DNA from: an uncultured Agrobacterium sp.
GTDB taxonomy: Bacteria > Pseudomonadota > Alphaproteobacteria > Rhizobiales > Rhizobiaceae
Direction of reading: 5' to 3'
DNA: 64,000 nucleotides
Assembly: GCA_913777615.1 (NCBI GenBank)
Contig: CAJYTK010000020.1
Span: forward strand, 1 to 64,000
Both the position numbers and the translations under genes were made by a program. A model generated the notes under the pieces. The model did not search any database. It had not been told where the DNA came from and worked only from the letters and a program-made list of their open reading frames with translations. Below, one piece after another: positions 1 through 6,575 of the stretch. The first letter of the stretch is position 1. Each line of letters opens with the position of its first letter.

Positions 1-199
1 CCCGAAGGGCCGGTCATCTTTCCGCGAGGCTCAAAGGCGATCGGCTCGACCGTACCTTTGGGTATGCCCTTCGCCAATCGCCTTTGCCCTGACGAAAACC
101 TGCTCCGGCAGAACGTTTCTATTTAACAAGGAAACGCTCTAAGGCGGCTGAGCGCGGCACGAGGCTCACGCCAGAGTGAGCTTCGCCCATCCGTAGACG
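1..199. other. Window-edge sequence, no gene supported
   Basis: Reading frames are open off the left edge on the plus strand (frame 1 closes with TAA at 124-126) but none has a recognisable product. Two sets of inverted repeats are visible: 3-10 with 66-73 and the imperfect pair 32-44 with 74-86. It may be the tail of a neighbouring gene or an intergenic palindromic repeat. Confidence 0.3.
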
Positions 200-200
200 C

Positions 201-232
201 AAAAAAAGACGGCCCCCTTGCGGGAGCCGTCT
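201..232 (-). terminator. Rho-independent terminator of the small heat-shock gene
   Basis: On the minus strand a GACGGC/GCCGTC stem with inner CCC/GGG pairs is followed by a run of seven T. It lies just past the stop codon of the heat-shock gene, so it most likely ends that transcript. Confidence 0.8.
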
Positions 233-257
233 TCTCATACTGCGCTAACCTCGAGGT

Positions 258-740
258 TTAGTTCACCTGGGTTGGCGTTACCTGTGCCTCGATCTGCTTC
301 GGTGCGTCCGAGACGTCGGTCGCAATCGCGATGCGGCGCGGCTTCATGGCTTCGGGAATGTTGCGAAGAAGGTCGATGTGGAGAAGACCGTTTTTCAGCG
401 AAGCATTCTGCACTTCCACATGGTCGGCAAGCTGGAAGCGGCGCTCGAAAGCGCGCGTGGCAATGCCGCGATAGAGGAAGTCGCCCTCGGATGCCTTGGT
501 GTCTTCGGCCTTCTCGGCCTTGACGGTCAGCACATTGGCGCGGGATTCGATGCTGATTTCGTTTTCATCGAAACCGGCAACCGCCATGGTGATGCGGTAG
601 GCATTCTCGCCGGTGCGCTCGATATTGTAGGGCGGATAGGCCTGTGCCTGCTCGGGCTGGCCGATGCTGTCGAGCATCGAGAACAGGCGGTCGAAACCGA
701 CAGTGGAGCGGTACAGGGGGGAAAAATCAACGTGACGCAT
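258..740 (-). CDS. Small heat-shock protein, Hsp20/IbpA family
   Basis: A 160-residue alpha-crystallin type chaperone that holds unfolding cytosolic proteins for refolding by DnaK/ClpB. The alpha-crystallin domain spans about residues 38-140 with the typical segment PPYNIERTGENAYRI and a basic, hydrophobic core; a C-terminal I-A-I motif near residue 138 fits the oligomer-docking IxI motif. Length is normal for the class A rhizobial proteins. The start is fixed by AAGGAGGACACC directly before ATG. The leader between this start and about 840 looks like a ROSE RNA thermometer (separate entry), so translation is probably heat-induced. It is monocistronic, closed by the terminator at 201-232. Family assignment is firm; which of the several rhizobial sHsp paralogues it is cannot be decided. 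Confidence 0.93.
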   Translation of the reverse strand: MRHVDFSPLYRSTVGFDRLFSMLDSIGQPEQAQAYPPYNIERTGENAYRITMAVAGFDENEISIESRANVLTVKAEKAEDTKASEGDFLYRGIATRAFERRFQLADHVEVQNASLKNGLLHIDLLRNIPEAMKPRRIAIATDVSDAPKQIEAQVTPTQVN

Positions 741-840
741 GGTGTCCTCCTTAGAAGCGACTGTTTGCGGTGGCGGCTCTCCATCCCATTCTGGCGATGA
801 GAGAGACCTGGATACGGCCCCGTTCTGGCGACCGTGAGCA
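741..840 (-). promoter_or_regulatory. ROSE-like RNA thermometer leader of hsp20
   Basis: The transcript leader ends with UCGCU (756-760 on the complement) four bases before the AGGAGGA ribosome-binding site (745-751). A UYGCU box able to pair imperfectly with the Shine-Dalgarno is the hallmark of ROSE thermometers, known for rhizobial and Agrobacterium small heat-shock genes. The upstream leader is about 100 nt, the usual size. The fold was judged by eye only. Confidence 0.6.
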
Positions 841-871
841 ATAGGTGGGAATGCTATTTTGTCAGTTCAAG
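841..871 (-). promoter_or_regulatory. Possible RpoH-type promoter of hsp20
   Basis: CTTGAA lies at 866-871 (complement) and a C-rich CCCACCTAT box at 841-849. This resembles the alphaproteobacterial heat-shock consensus (CTTG...CYTAT), but the spacer is a few bases longer than the usual 17-18, so the call is tentative. Confidence 0.3.
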
Positions 872-1259
872 AGGAAAAATTTTCGAGATCGCATCACCTG
901 AATGACGGCTGAATACGAGGTTCCGGATGCGTTCATTTTCGCACCGCTAGAAACGTCTCATCGAAGGCAACTTCGAGGGCGGAAGAGCATCGTCCCTTCT
1001 CCTTCCGTCCGACTGGCCGGAACCGCGACTGCTAAGACCGACGGTTCCGGCAATTTTTCTGATGGCGCATATTTCCTTTGACGCATGCGGGCGCTCAACC
1101 TATCCCCTTCAGATATCTCTACGGCATCGGCCCGGAAATCGGATTCGATTTTCACAAAACACGATGCGTAGATTTAAAGAGGATAGAGCGTCCTTTGTGC
1201 GTGTAAAAAAGCCGCAGGACGCTCTCGTGCGACCACGATTTGCCCCAGGCAGGATATCG
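872..1259. other. Intergenic region with a palindrome before the hydrolase
   Basis: No gene is supported here. A perfect 10-base inverted repeat AGAGCGTCCT / AGGACGCTCT at 1185-1194 and 1216-1225 lies about 35 bases before the hydrolase start. Such palindromes are common intergenic repeats in rhizobia and could alternatively fold in the mRNA leader. Confidence 0.4.
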
Positions 1260-2201
1260 ATGACCGAAGCCATTCTCCATGAGACCAAAGGCAATACCGT
1301 GCCCGGCAACCACCATATCGGAATTTTCGAAGGTCAAGGCGGGAAGAAACTGCGTTATGCGATTTTTCGCTCGGAACAGACGGTCGCGCGCGGAACCATC
1401 GTGCTGCTGCACGGCCGCAATGAAACGATCGAGAAATACTTCGAGACAATCCGCGATCTGACGGCGAAGGGCTTCTGGGTCGCGACCTTCGATACGCGCG
1501 GCCAGGGTGGTTCGGAGCGGTTATTGAAAAAGGCGGATGCCGGTTACGTGCGGCGCTTTTCCGATTATCAGAAGGACGTGTCGCTGTTTCTGGAACAGGT
1601 CGTGCTGCCGGACACGCGGCTGCCGTTCTTCCTCATGGCGCATTCCACGGGCGGCTTGATCGCCTTGTCCATGGCCCCGCAACTCTCCAATCGCATCGAG
1701 CGCATGGCGCTCTGCTCGCCCTTTATCGCCCTGAGCGGCCAGTCCGTTTCGCCACGATGGGTCAAGACGATTGCAACAGCGCTGACCCTGACGGGCTTCG
1801 GCGGCAAGCAATTGGGCAAAGACCAGCGAGAGCGGGATTTCGACGGCAACCCGCTGACATCCGATGCCGAGCGCTTCGCCCGCAACATCGCCATGATCGG
1901 TAGCCACCCGGAGCTTTTCATCGGCAGGCCGACCGCTCGCTGGGTCTATGAGGTGATGAAGATCATGCCGAAAGTGACGCGGCAGGATCACCTTACCCAC
2001 ATCACCATTCCAACTTTGTTGTTGGCGCCGGTTCTCGATACCATCACGCCCTATGCGGCGCAGGAGGAATTGTCGCGCAATTTCCGGGCAGCGCAACTCA
2101 TCCCGGTGATCGGCGCGCGCCACGAACTCTTCCAGGAACGCGACATCTATCGTGCTCAGGCGCTTGCGGCGATCGACGCCTTTTTCGCGCCGGAGGAATA
2201 A
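1260..2201 (+). CDS. Alpha/beta hydrolase (serine aminopeptidase S33 / lysophospholipase-like)
   Basis: A 313-residue alpha/beta hydrolase. The nucleophile elbow AHSTGG places Ser129; the oxyanion strand LLHGRNE is at 49-55 and DTRGQGGS at 78-85. The acid (in LLAPVLDTITP) and the histidine (in GARHELFQE) follow in the C-terminal part, completing the triad. The architecture matches PldB-like lysophospholipases and monoglyceride lipases; the substrate cannot be deduced. An upstream in-frame ATG at 1062 would add 66 residues unlike the family, whereas 1260 is preceded by AGGA at a suitable distance, so 1260 was chosen. It converges on the hisN-like gene 18 bases further on, with no clear terminator between them. 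Confidence 0.85.
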   Translation: MTEAILHETKGNTVPGNHHIGIFEGQGGKKLRYAIFRSEQTVARGTIVLLHGRNETIEKYFETIRDLTAKGFWVATFDTRGQGGSERLLKKADAGYVRRFSDYQKDVSLFLEQVVLPDTRLPFFLMAHSTGGLIALSMAPQLSNRIERMALCSPFIALSGQSVSPRWVKTIATALTLTGFGGKQLGKDQRERDFDGNPLTSDAERFARNIAMIGSHPELFIGRPTARWVYEVMKIMPKVTRQDHLTHITIPTLLLAPVLDTITPYAAQEELSRNFRAAQLIPVIGARHELFQERDIYRAQALAAIDAFFAPEE

Positions 2202-2219
2202 ACCGGACTGGACAGAAGA

Positions 2220-2996
2220 TCAGAGCCCGGAAAGCAGCGCGAGCGCCTCTTCATGCACGGCCTTGCTGCCTGCAGCGATGATCCGCCCTGCCTCTTCTGG
2301 CCGTGCGCCATCCCAGGTGGTGATGATGCCGCCTGCCTGTTCGATGATCGGGATGAGCGCACCGACATCATAGGGCTTCAGGCCGGATTCGATGACGAGA
2401 TCCACATGGCCGGCAGCCAGCAAAGCATAGGCATAGCAATCCACGCCATAGCGGAACAGGCGAACCTTATCCTGCACCTTGCCGTAACGCTCGGCCTCCG
2501 TTGGCGTGAAGATATGGGGCGAGGTGGTAAAGAGAATGGCATCCGAAAGCGACCGGCAGGCCCGCGTCCTGATCTCTTTTTCGCCCTCAGGCCCCTTGTA
2601 CCATGCCTTCTCCCCATCGGCGTAATAGCGCTCGCCGGTAAAGGGCTGGTCCATTAGGCCCATTCTGGCGCGACCGCCGGATTGGAAACCGATCAGCGTT
2701 CCCCAGACCGGCACGCCTGAAATGAAGGCGCGGGTGCCGTCGATCGGATCGATCACCCAGACATGCTCGCGGTCGAGCCCGATGCTGCCATGCTCCTCGC
2801 CAAGGATGCCGTGATCGGGAAAACGCTCGGTGATCAGTGCGCGGATTGCCGCTTCGGCTGCTTGGTCGCCCTCCGTTACGGGATCGTAACCGCCGGCCTG
2901 CTTGTTATCGACAGCGATACCGGTGCGAAACCGGGGCAGCGTCTCAGCCTTGGCGGCATCGGCGAGGCGGAAGAAGAAGTCGCGATCTGGCAGCAT
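2220..2996 (-). CDS. hisN: Inositol monophosphatase family, probable histidinol-phosphatase HisN
   Basis: A Mg-dependent phosphatase of the IMPase superfamily. Metal and phosphate motifs are complete: DPVTEGD (38-44), GEEHG (66-70), DPIDGTRAF (83-91) and the late SGLKPYD (204-210) with Asp210. The DPIDGTRAF version and the ETLPRFR start resemble HisN proteins that dephosphorylate L-histidinol phosphate, the penultimate step of histidine synthesis; a generic inositol monophosphatase (suhB) role is the alternative. ATG 2996 is favoured because GGGGA lies six bases before it; ATG 3011 would add five residues but has no ribosome-binding site. The sRNA downstream of its start region and the amidohydrolase beyond it form a neighbourhood I recall from rhizobia. 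Confidence 0.82.
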   Translation of the reverse strand: MLPDRDFFFRLADAAKAETLPRFRTGIAVDNKQAGGYDPVTEGDQAAEAAIRALITERFPDHGILGEEHGSIGLDREHVWVIDPIDGTRAFISGVPVWGTLIGFQSGGRARMGLMDQPFTGERYYADGEKAWYKGPEGEKEIRTRACRSLSDAILFTTSPHIFTPTEAERYGKVQDKVRLFRYGVDCYAYALLAAGHVDLVIESGLKPYDVGALIPIIEQAGGIITTWDGARPEEAGRIIAAGSKAVHEEALALLSGL

Positions 2997-3083
2997 GAAA
3001 ATCCCCGGCATCTGTAATTGGCTGGAGGATCACATAGCGCGGTTCTGCGCGACTCGTCCACTCTCCTTACGTGAGGCACCTAT

Positions 3084-3100
3084 TGCCTGCAGAATAGGCA
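3084..3100 (+). promoter_or_regulatory. NtrC-like binding site upstream of the mmgR-like sRNA
   Basis: The sequence is TGC-N11-GCA exactly (TGC at 3084-3086, GCA at 3098-3100), extended to TGCC/GGCA-like arms, about 110 bases before the sRNA start. This is the core of the enteric and rhizobial NtrC consensus. MmgR of Sinorhizobium is reported as nitrogen-controlled, which fits, but a single short palindrome can occur by chance. Confidence 0.45.
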
Positions 3101-3176
3101 TGCCCATGAAATGCCAGTCCACCATACATGCAAACACTTAAATGCTGCCTATAATTTATACAGGTAATTATAATGA

Positions 3177-3204
3177 TTGACAATTGTGCATTTTTTTCTA
3201 GGAT
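3177..3204 (+). promoter_or_regulatory. Sigma-70 promoter of the mmgR-like sRNA
   Basis: TTGACA at 3177-3182 and TAGGAT at 3199-3204 are separated by 16 bases. The predicted start at about 3211 gives a transcript whose length to the terminator T-run is about 77 nt. Confidence 0.7.
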
Positions 3205-3210
3205 GGGCAT

Positions 3211-3288
3211 CACAGTCTTTGACTGTAAATACCCTCCTTGGGTGTTTCCTCCCTAGACTTAACCGCGCGAAGGCGCGGTTTTTTTTTG
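3211..3288 (+). ncRNA. mmgR: MmgR-like trans-acting sRNA (alpha-r8 / suhB-RNA family)
   Basis: A roughly 77-nt small RNA with three stem-loops: ACAGTC-TTT-GACTGT (3212-3226), ACCC-loop-GGGT (near 3230-3243) and the terminator AACCGCGC/GCGCGGTT followed by eight T (3261-3288). Between them lies the unpaired anti-Shine-Dalgarno decamer UUUCCUCCCU (3245-3254), the strictly conserved element I recall for the alpha-r8 (mmgR) family. Its position between an IMPase gene and N-formylglutamate amidohydrolase is also that of mmgR in Sinorhizobium. Known role there: an Hfq-bound RNA induced by nitrogen limitation and limiting polyhydroxybutyrate storage. Targets here are not known. Confidence 0.85.
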
Positions 3289-3345
3289 CGCTCAGCCCAG
3301 AGCGGCGCGAGACGTCCAGGCGTCCTGTTCGGGATGAAAGAAGCT

Positions 3346-4230
3346 TTATTCGGCCGCAAAGGCCATATCGATCACATATTCCGAGACGAAACCCGCCATC
3401 TGACGCATGAAGATTCCCAGGGCCGATTGCATGGCCGGGAAATCCGCCGCCTTCAGAAAGGTCTTTTCGTCCACATAGAGTGCGCGATTCACCTCGATCT
3501 GCAACGCATGCAGCGAGCGGATCGGCCGGCCGTAATGCTCGGTGATGAAACCGCCGGCATAGGGCTTGTTGCACACGGCGTTGAAGCCAAGCTCTTCAAG
3601 GAAATGCAGGGCCGCGCGGGAAATCTCCGCAGAGGCGCTAGTGCCGTAACGATCGCCGATGATGATGTCGGGGCGGATGTTCGATCCGGCAAGGCGGATA
3701 TTGCCAGGCATGGAATGGCAGTCGATCAGCACCGCCATGCCATGCGTGGCATGGGTGCGCGAGACGAGGCGGCGCAGGCACGCATGGTAGGGCTTGTAGA
3801 TGCCCTCGACACGCGACAGCCCCTCCTCCACCGATAGGCGGTGCGCGTAGATATCCATGTTCTCCGCCACGATGCGCGGCACGGTGCCAAGACCGCCTGC
3901 AACGCGCATGGAGCCGATATTGGCGTAAGATGGCAGTGCGCCGTCGAACATGCGAGGATCGAGCTCATAGGGCTCGCGGTTGACATCCAGATAGGCGCGG
4001 GGGAAATTGGCCTTCAGCAGCGGCGCGCCGATATCAGGAGCGCACGCAAAAAGCTCATCGACGAAACAATCTTCCGAACGGCGAATTTCGTAGGAATCGA
4101 GCCGCGAGGATTCAAGAAAGGAAACGGGGTAACAGCGGCCACTATGGGGTGAATTATAGACGAAGGGAATGCTGTGCACCGCTGGCTCGCACACCTCGAA
4201 CAGCTCATATTCGCCCGTCACCCAGTCCAT
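3346..4230 (-). CDS. N-formylglutamate amidohydrolase family protein
   Basis: A 294-residue zinc amidohydrolase of the FGase (HutG-like) family, which cleaves N-formyl-glutamate or related N-acyl amino acids in the cytosol. The signature NSPHSG lies at 26-31 and DCHSMPG at 170-176, both metal-site segments. Two further family-like stretches, LDVNREPYELDP (81-92) and ITEHYGRP, are intact. No histidine-degradation genes adjoin it, so a hut role is not shown; the neighbour hisN makes a link to histidine metabolism possible but unproven. It is divergent from cpdR across a 180-base spacer that presumably holds both promoters. The start was taken as the only ATG giving the full N-terminus. Confidence 0.88.
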   Translation of the reverse strand: MDWVTGEYELFEVCEPAVHSIPFVYNSPHSGRCYPVSFLESSRLDSYEIRRSEDCFVDELFACAPDIGAPLLKANFPRAYLDVNREPYELDPRMFDGALPSYANIGSMRVAGGLGTVPRIVAENMDIYAHRLSVEEGLSRVEGIYKPYHACLRRLVSRTHATHGMAVLIDCHSMPGNIRLAGSNIRPDIIIGDRYGTSASAEISRAALHFLEELGFNAVCNKPYAGGFITEHYGRPIRSLHALQIEVNRALYVDEKTFLKAADFPAMQSALGIFMRQMAGFVSEYVIDMAFAAE

Positions 4231-4410
4231 GCCGTCCCGTTTACCATGTCATAATTCTGCCAGACGCATCATGTTGCCAGTTGCGCCAGTGCAAGTCCAT
4301 ACTGGCAGGCAGTCACCCTCTCGTGATTCTACCATTCACATGATATTTACTCCGACAATGGTACAATCGCGATAGGGTATCCCAATAATTCTGTAGTTAC
4401 GGTCACTTAT

Positions 4411-4773
4411 ATGGTTCAGAAAATTCTTCTCGCCGAAGACGACAATGACATGCGCCGCTTCCTGGTTAAGGCGCTTGAAAAGGCCGGATACAAGGTCTCG
4501 TCCTTCGATAATGGTGCAAGCGCCTATGATCGGCTTCGCGAAGAGCCTTTCTCACTGCTTTTGACCGATATCGTCATGCCGGAAATGGACGGCATCGAGC
4601 TTGCGCGCCGCGCCACCGAACTCGATCCCGACCTCAAGGTCATGTTCATCACCGGTTTCGCAGCGGTTGCTTTGAATGCTGATTCGAAGGCGCCGAAGGA
4701 TGCCAAGGTGCTTTCCAAGCCATTCCACCTTCGCGACCTCGTCGACGAGGTCAACAAACTCCTTGTGGCGTAA
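4411..4773 (+). CDS. cpdR1: CpdR-type single-domain response regulator
   Basis: A 120-residue stand-alone receiver domain. The acidic pocket EDD (9-11), phospho-acceptor Asp53 in LLTDIVMPEMDG, the switch threonine in FITGF and the invariant lysine in SKPF are all present, with no output domain. The sequence matches CpdR, which when unphosphorylated brings substrates to ClpXP at the cell pole and is switched off by the CckA-ChpT relay, so it times proteolysis in the alphaproteobacterial cell cycle. The following tRNA-Val gene and its upstream neighbours agree with the rhizobial cpdR1 locus as I recall it. Single gene, 180 bases from the divergent amidohydrolase. Confidence 0.9.
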   Translation: MVQKILLAEDDNDMRRFLVKALEKAGYKVSSFDNGASAYDRLREEPFSLLLTDIVMPEMDGIELARRATELDPDLKVMFITGFAAVALNADSKAPKDAKVLSKPFHLRDLVDEVNKLLVA

Positions 4774-4854
4774 GGGTTTCAAAAAAACCTGTCACAAAAT
4801 CGAAAAAGGCAGTTGACGCTTCATTCGGTTATGTGATTTATGCGCCGCAACGGA

Positions 4855-4929
<75 letters not shown>

Positions 4930-4947
4930 TCCGAATTCAAAGAAATC

Positions 4948-4982
4948 AAGGCCTTGCAAAATATTGCAGGGCCTTTTTCTTT
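4948..4982 (+). terminator. Terminator after tRNA-Val
   Basis: AAGGCC..TGCA paired with TGCA..GGCCTT over about ten base pairs (4948-4975), followed by TTTTTCTTTATT. It ends the tRNA transcript. Confidence 0.8.
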
Positions 4983-5156
4983 ATTGTCCCGCCCTTCCCC
5001 AGACAGCAATATACCGCACACAGGACCACGTCGCTGGCGTTCGAAGCAACAAGCCAGAATGCACCGTGGCGACGAGCCAGTGCGGCATGAGTTCCCTTCG
5101 CTCCGAGGATGAGTCCGGGCGCGATAGAAACAGGACTATGTAATAAAGGTAGACGA

Positions 5157-5417
5157 ATGAGCAATCGCACCTCATCTGGGCTGAGGCGCTTCGTCAGCGC
5201 CGCCTCAGGTCCGTGGAAAGCAGCAATCTGCTTTTTTGGCGTCGTTGCAGCTCTGATGGGAATGAATGCCGTAGCGATCCTGTGCGGATGGTACACGCTC
5301 TCCAATCGCCTCGTAGCCTATACCGCTCTCGCTGCCGTCGGATTTTTCGTATCCGTGCTCCTGCAAGCCTATTTCAGCCTCACCGCCTCTAGACGGGATC
5401 GGGCAGACAGGAAGTAG
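5157..5417 (+). CDS. Small hypothetical membrane protein
   Basis: An 86-residue protein with two hydrophobic segments, roughly residues 19-42 and 48-68, a basic N-terminus and a basic C-terminal tail rich in Arg/Asp. The start ATG has AAAGGT at a normal distance; an upstream in-frame ATG at 5109 has none. No family is recognised. It sits between the tRNA terminator and the arabinoside regulator, about 60 bases before the latter, and may be independent of it. Confidence 0.6.
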   Translation: MSNRTSSGLRRFVSAASGPWKAAICFFGVVAALMGMNAVAILCGWYTLSNRLVAYTALAAVGFFVSVLLQAYFSLTASRRDRADRK

Positions 5418-5440
5418 CGACTTTTCAATTATCAGAAAGC

Positions 5441-5462
5441 GCGATACAAATCGGAAAATCCG
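5441..5462 (+). promoter_or_regulatory. Candidate operator before the ArsR-type regulator
   Basis: GCGATACAAATCG (5441-5453) runs into CGGAAAATCCG (5452-5462), 15 bases before the regulator start. The same two motifs recur, in opposite arrangement, before the arabinofuranosidase gene, which suggests autoregulation by the encoded regulator. Confidence 0.55.
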
Positions 5463-5476
5463 AATGTAAAAGCGCC

Positions 5477-6403
5477 ATGACGAAAAAATTCCTCATCATC
5501 GATCCCGAGACCGACCATGCCGTGTTGAAGGGCATTGCCTCGCCGACGCGAGCGACCATGCTGAAAATGCTGCATGACCGCGGCCCGATGAATGTCAACG
5601 ACATGGCGGCGGCTCTGGAACTGCCGCAATCGACTGTTTCCACCCATATCCAGATTCTGGAAGATGCCGGCCTGTTGCAGAGCGAGACGCAGAAGGCGCG
5701 CAAGGGCAGCCAGAAAATCTGTCGCGCCACGGTGGAAGAGGTTGTTGTCGTCTTCAAGAGTGAGGTGCGTGAGCCGCGCAAGGACATGATCGAGGTGTCC
5801 ATGCCGGTAGGCCTCTATACCGGCTTCGAGGTGACGGCACCCTGCGGGCTCTGTTCACCAGATGGTATCATCGGCCTTCTCGATGTTCCGAATGCACTTC
5901 TGGATCCGGACCGGATGAAGGCGGGGCTGATCTGGTTTACCCGTGGCCATGTGGAATATCAGTTCCCCAACAATGCCAAACTCTCCAACACCGCAATTCG
6001 CGAGCTTGAAGTGGCGGTGGAGCTGAGCTCGGAAGTGCCAGGAACCAGCGCCGACTGGCCGTCTGACATAACGCTGACCATCAACGGCAAGAAGGTCGGC
6101 GTGTGGACCTCGCCCGGAGATTTCGGCGATAAGCGTGGCGTCTATACGCCAGACTGGTGGAAGCTCAAGGGCTCGCAATATGGCAAGCTGAAGAACTGGC
6201 GCGTCGGACCGGACGGCACCTTCGTCGATGGCGTGCAGATTTCCGATGTGACGCTGGCCGATCTCGATCTCGCCAGCCATCACTCCATCCGCGTGCGCAT
6301 CGGCATCGAAGACGACGCCAAGCATCCGGGCGGCATCAATATCTTCGGCAAGGGCTTCGGCAATTACGATCAGGACATCGTTCTGCGCCTGAAAATCGAA
6401 TAA
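5477..6403 (+). CDS. ArsR-family winged-helix regulator with a large C-terminal domain
   Basis: A 308-residue transcription factor. Residues about 10-95 form an ArsR-type winged helix (LKGIASPTRATMLKML, recognition helix PQSTVSTHIQIL). The rest, about residues 105-308, is a beta-rich domain with many aromatic and Asp residues (for example VGVWTSPGDFGDKRGVYTPDWW) that I read as a sensor domain, possibly carbohydrate-binding; no metal-binding cysteine motif of classical ArsR proteins is seen. It lies directly upstream of and co-oriented with the arabinofuranosidase and transporter genes, and shared motifs occur in both promoters, so it most likely controls this arabinoside locus. Ligand identity is inferred from context only. 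Confidence 0.8.
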   Translation: MTKKFLIIDPETDHAVLKGIASPTRATMLKMLHDRGPMNVNDMAAALELPQSTVSTHIQILEDAGLLQSETQKARKGSQKICRATVEEVVVVFKSEVREPRKDMIEVSMPVGLYTGFEVTAPCGLCSPDGIIGLLDVPNALLDPDRMKAGLIWFTRGHVEYQFPNNAKLSNTAIRELEVAVELSSEVPGTSADWPSDITLTINGKKVGVWTSPGDFGDKRGVYTPDWWKLKGSQYGKLKNWRVGPDGTFVDGVQISDVTLADLDLASHHSIRVRIGIEDDAKHPGGINIFGKGFGNYDQDIVLRLKIE

Positions 6404-6495
6404 TATCAAGAATTCCGATATTTAAAATAAGAAAGCGACATCAAGTTGTTAGAAATTACGGGTAGCTTCTTCAAGCGGCATCAGCGCTCTTCCGG

Positions 6496-6548
6496 TTGAC
6501 CCTTACCGGATTTTCCGATTTATTATCAGCAATGGCGATACATATCGC
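6496..6548 (+). promoter_or_regulatory. Promoter and candidate operators of the arabinofuranosidase operon
   Basis: TTGACC at 6496-6501 with TTATTA 18 bases on is a plausible promoter. CGGATTTTCCG (6507-6517) and GCGATACATATCGC (6535-6548, six-base palindromic arms) match the two motifs found before the regulator gene and lie within and just downstream of the promoter, as expected for repression. Confidence 0.55.
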
Positions 6549-6575
6549 TTTTTATGATATGAATGGGAGGAATGC

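Noticed and set aside
1062-1259. N-terminal extension of the alpha/beta hydrolase
   Set aside because: The added 66 residues contain basic, low-complexity sequence overlapping an intergenic palindrome and are unlike the family; ATG 1260 has a suitable AGGA.
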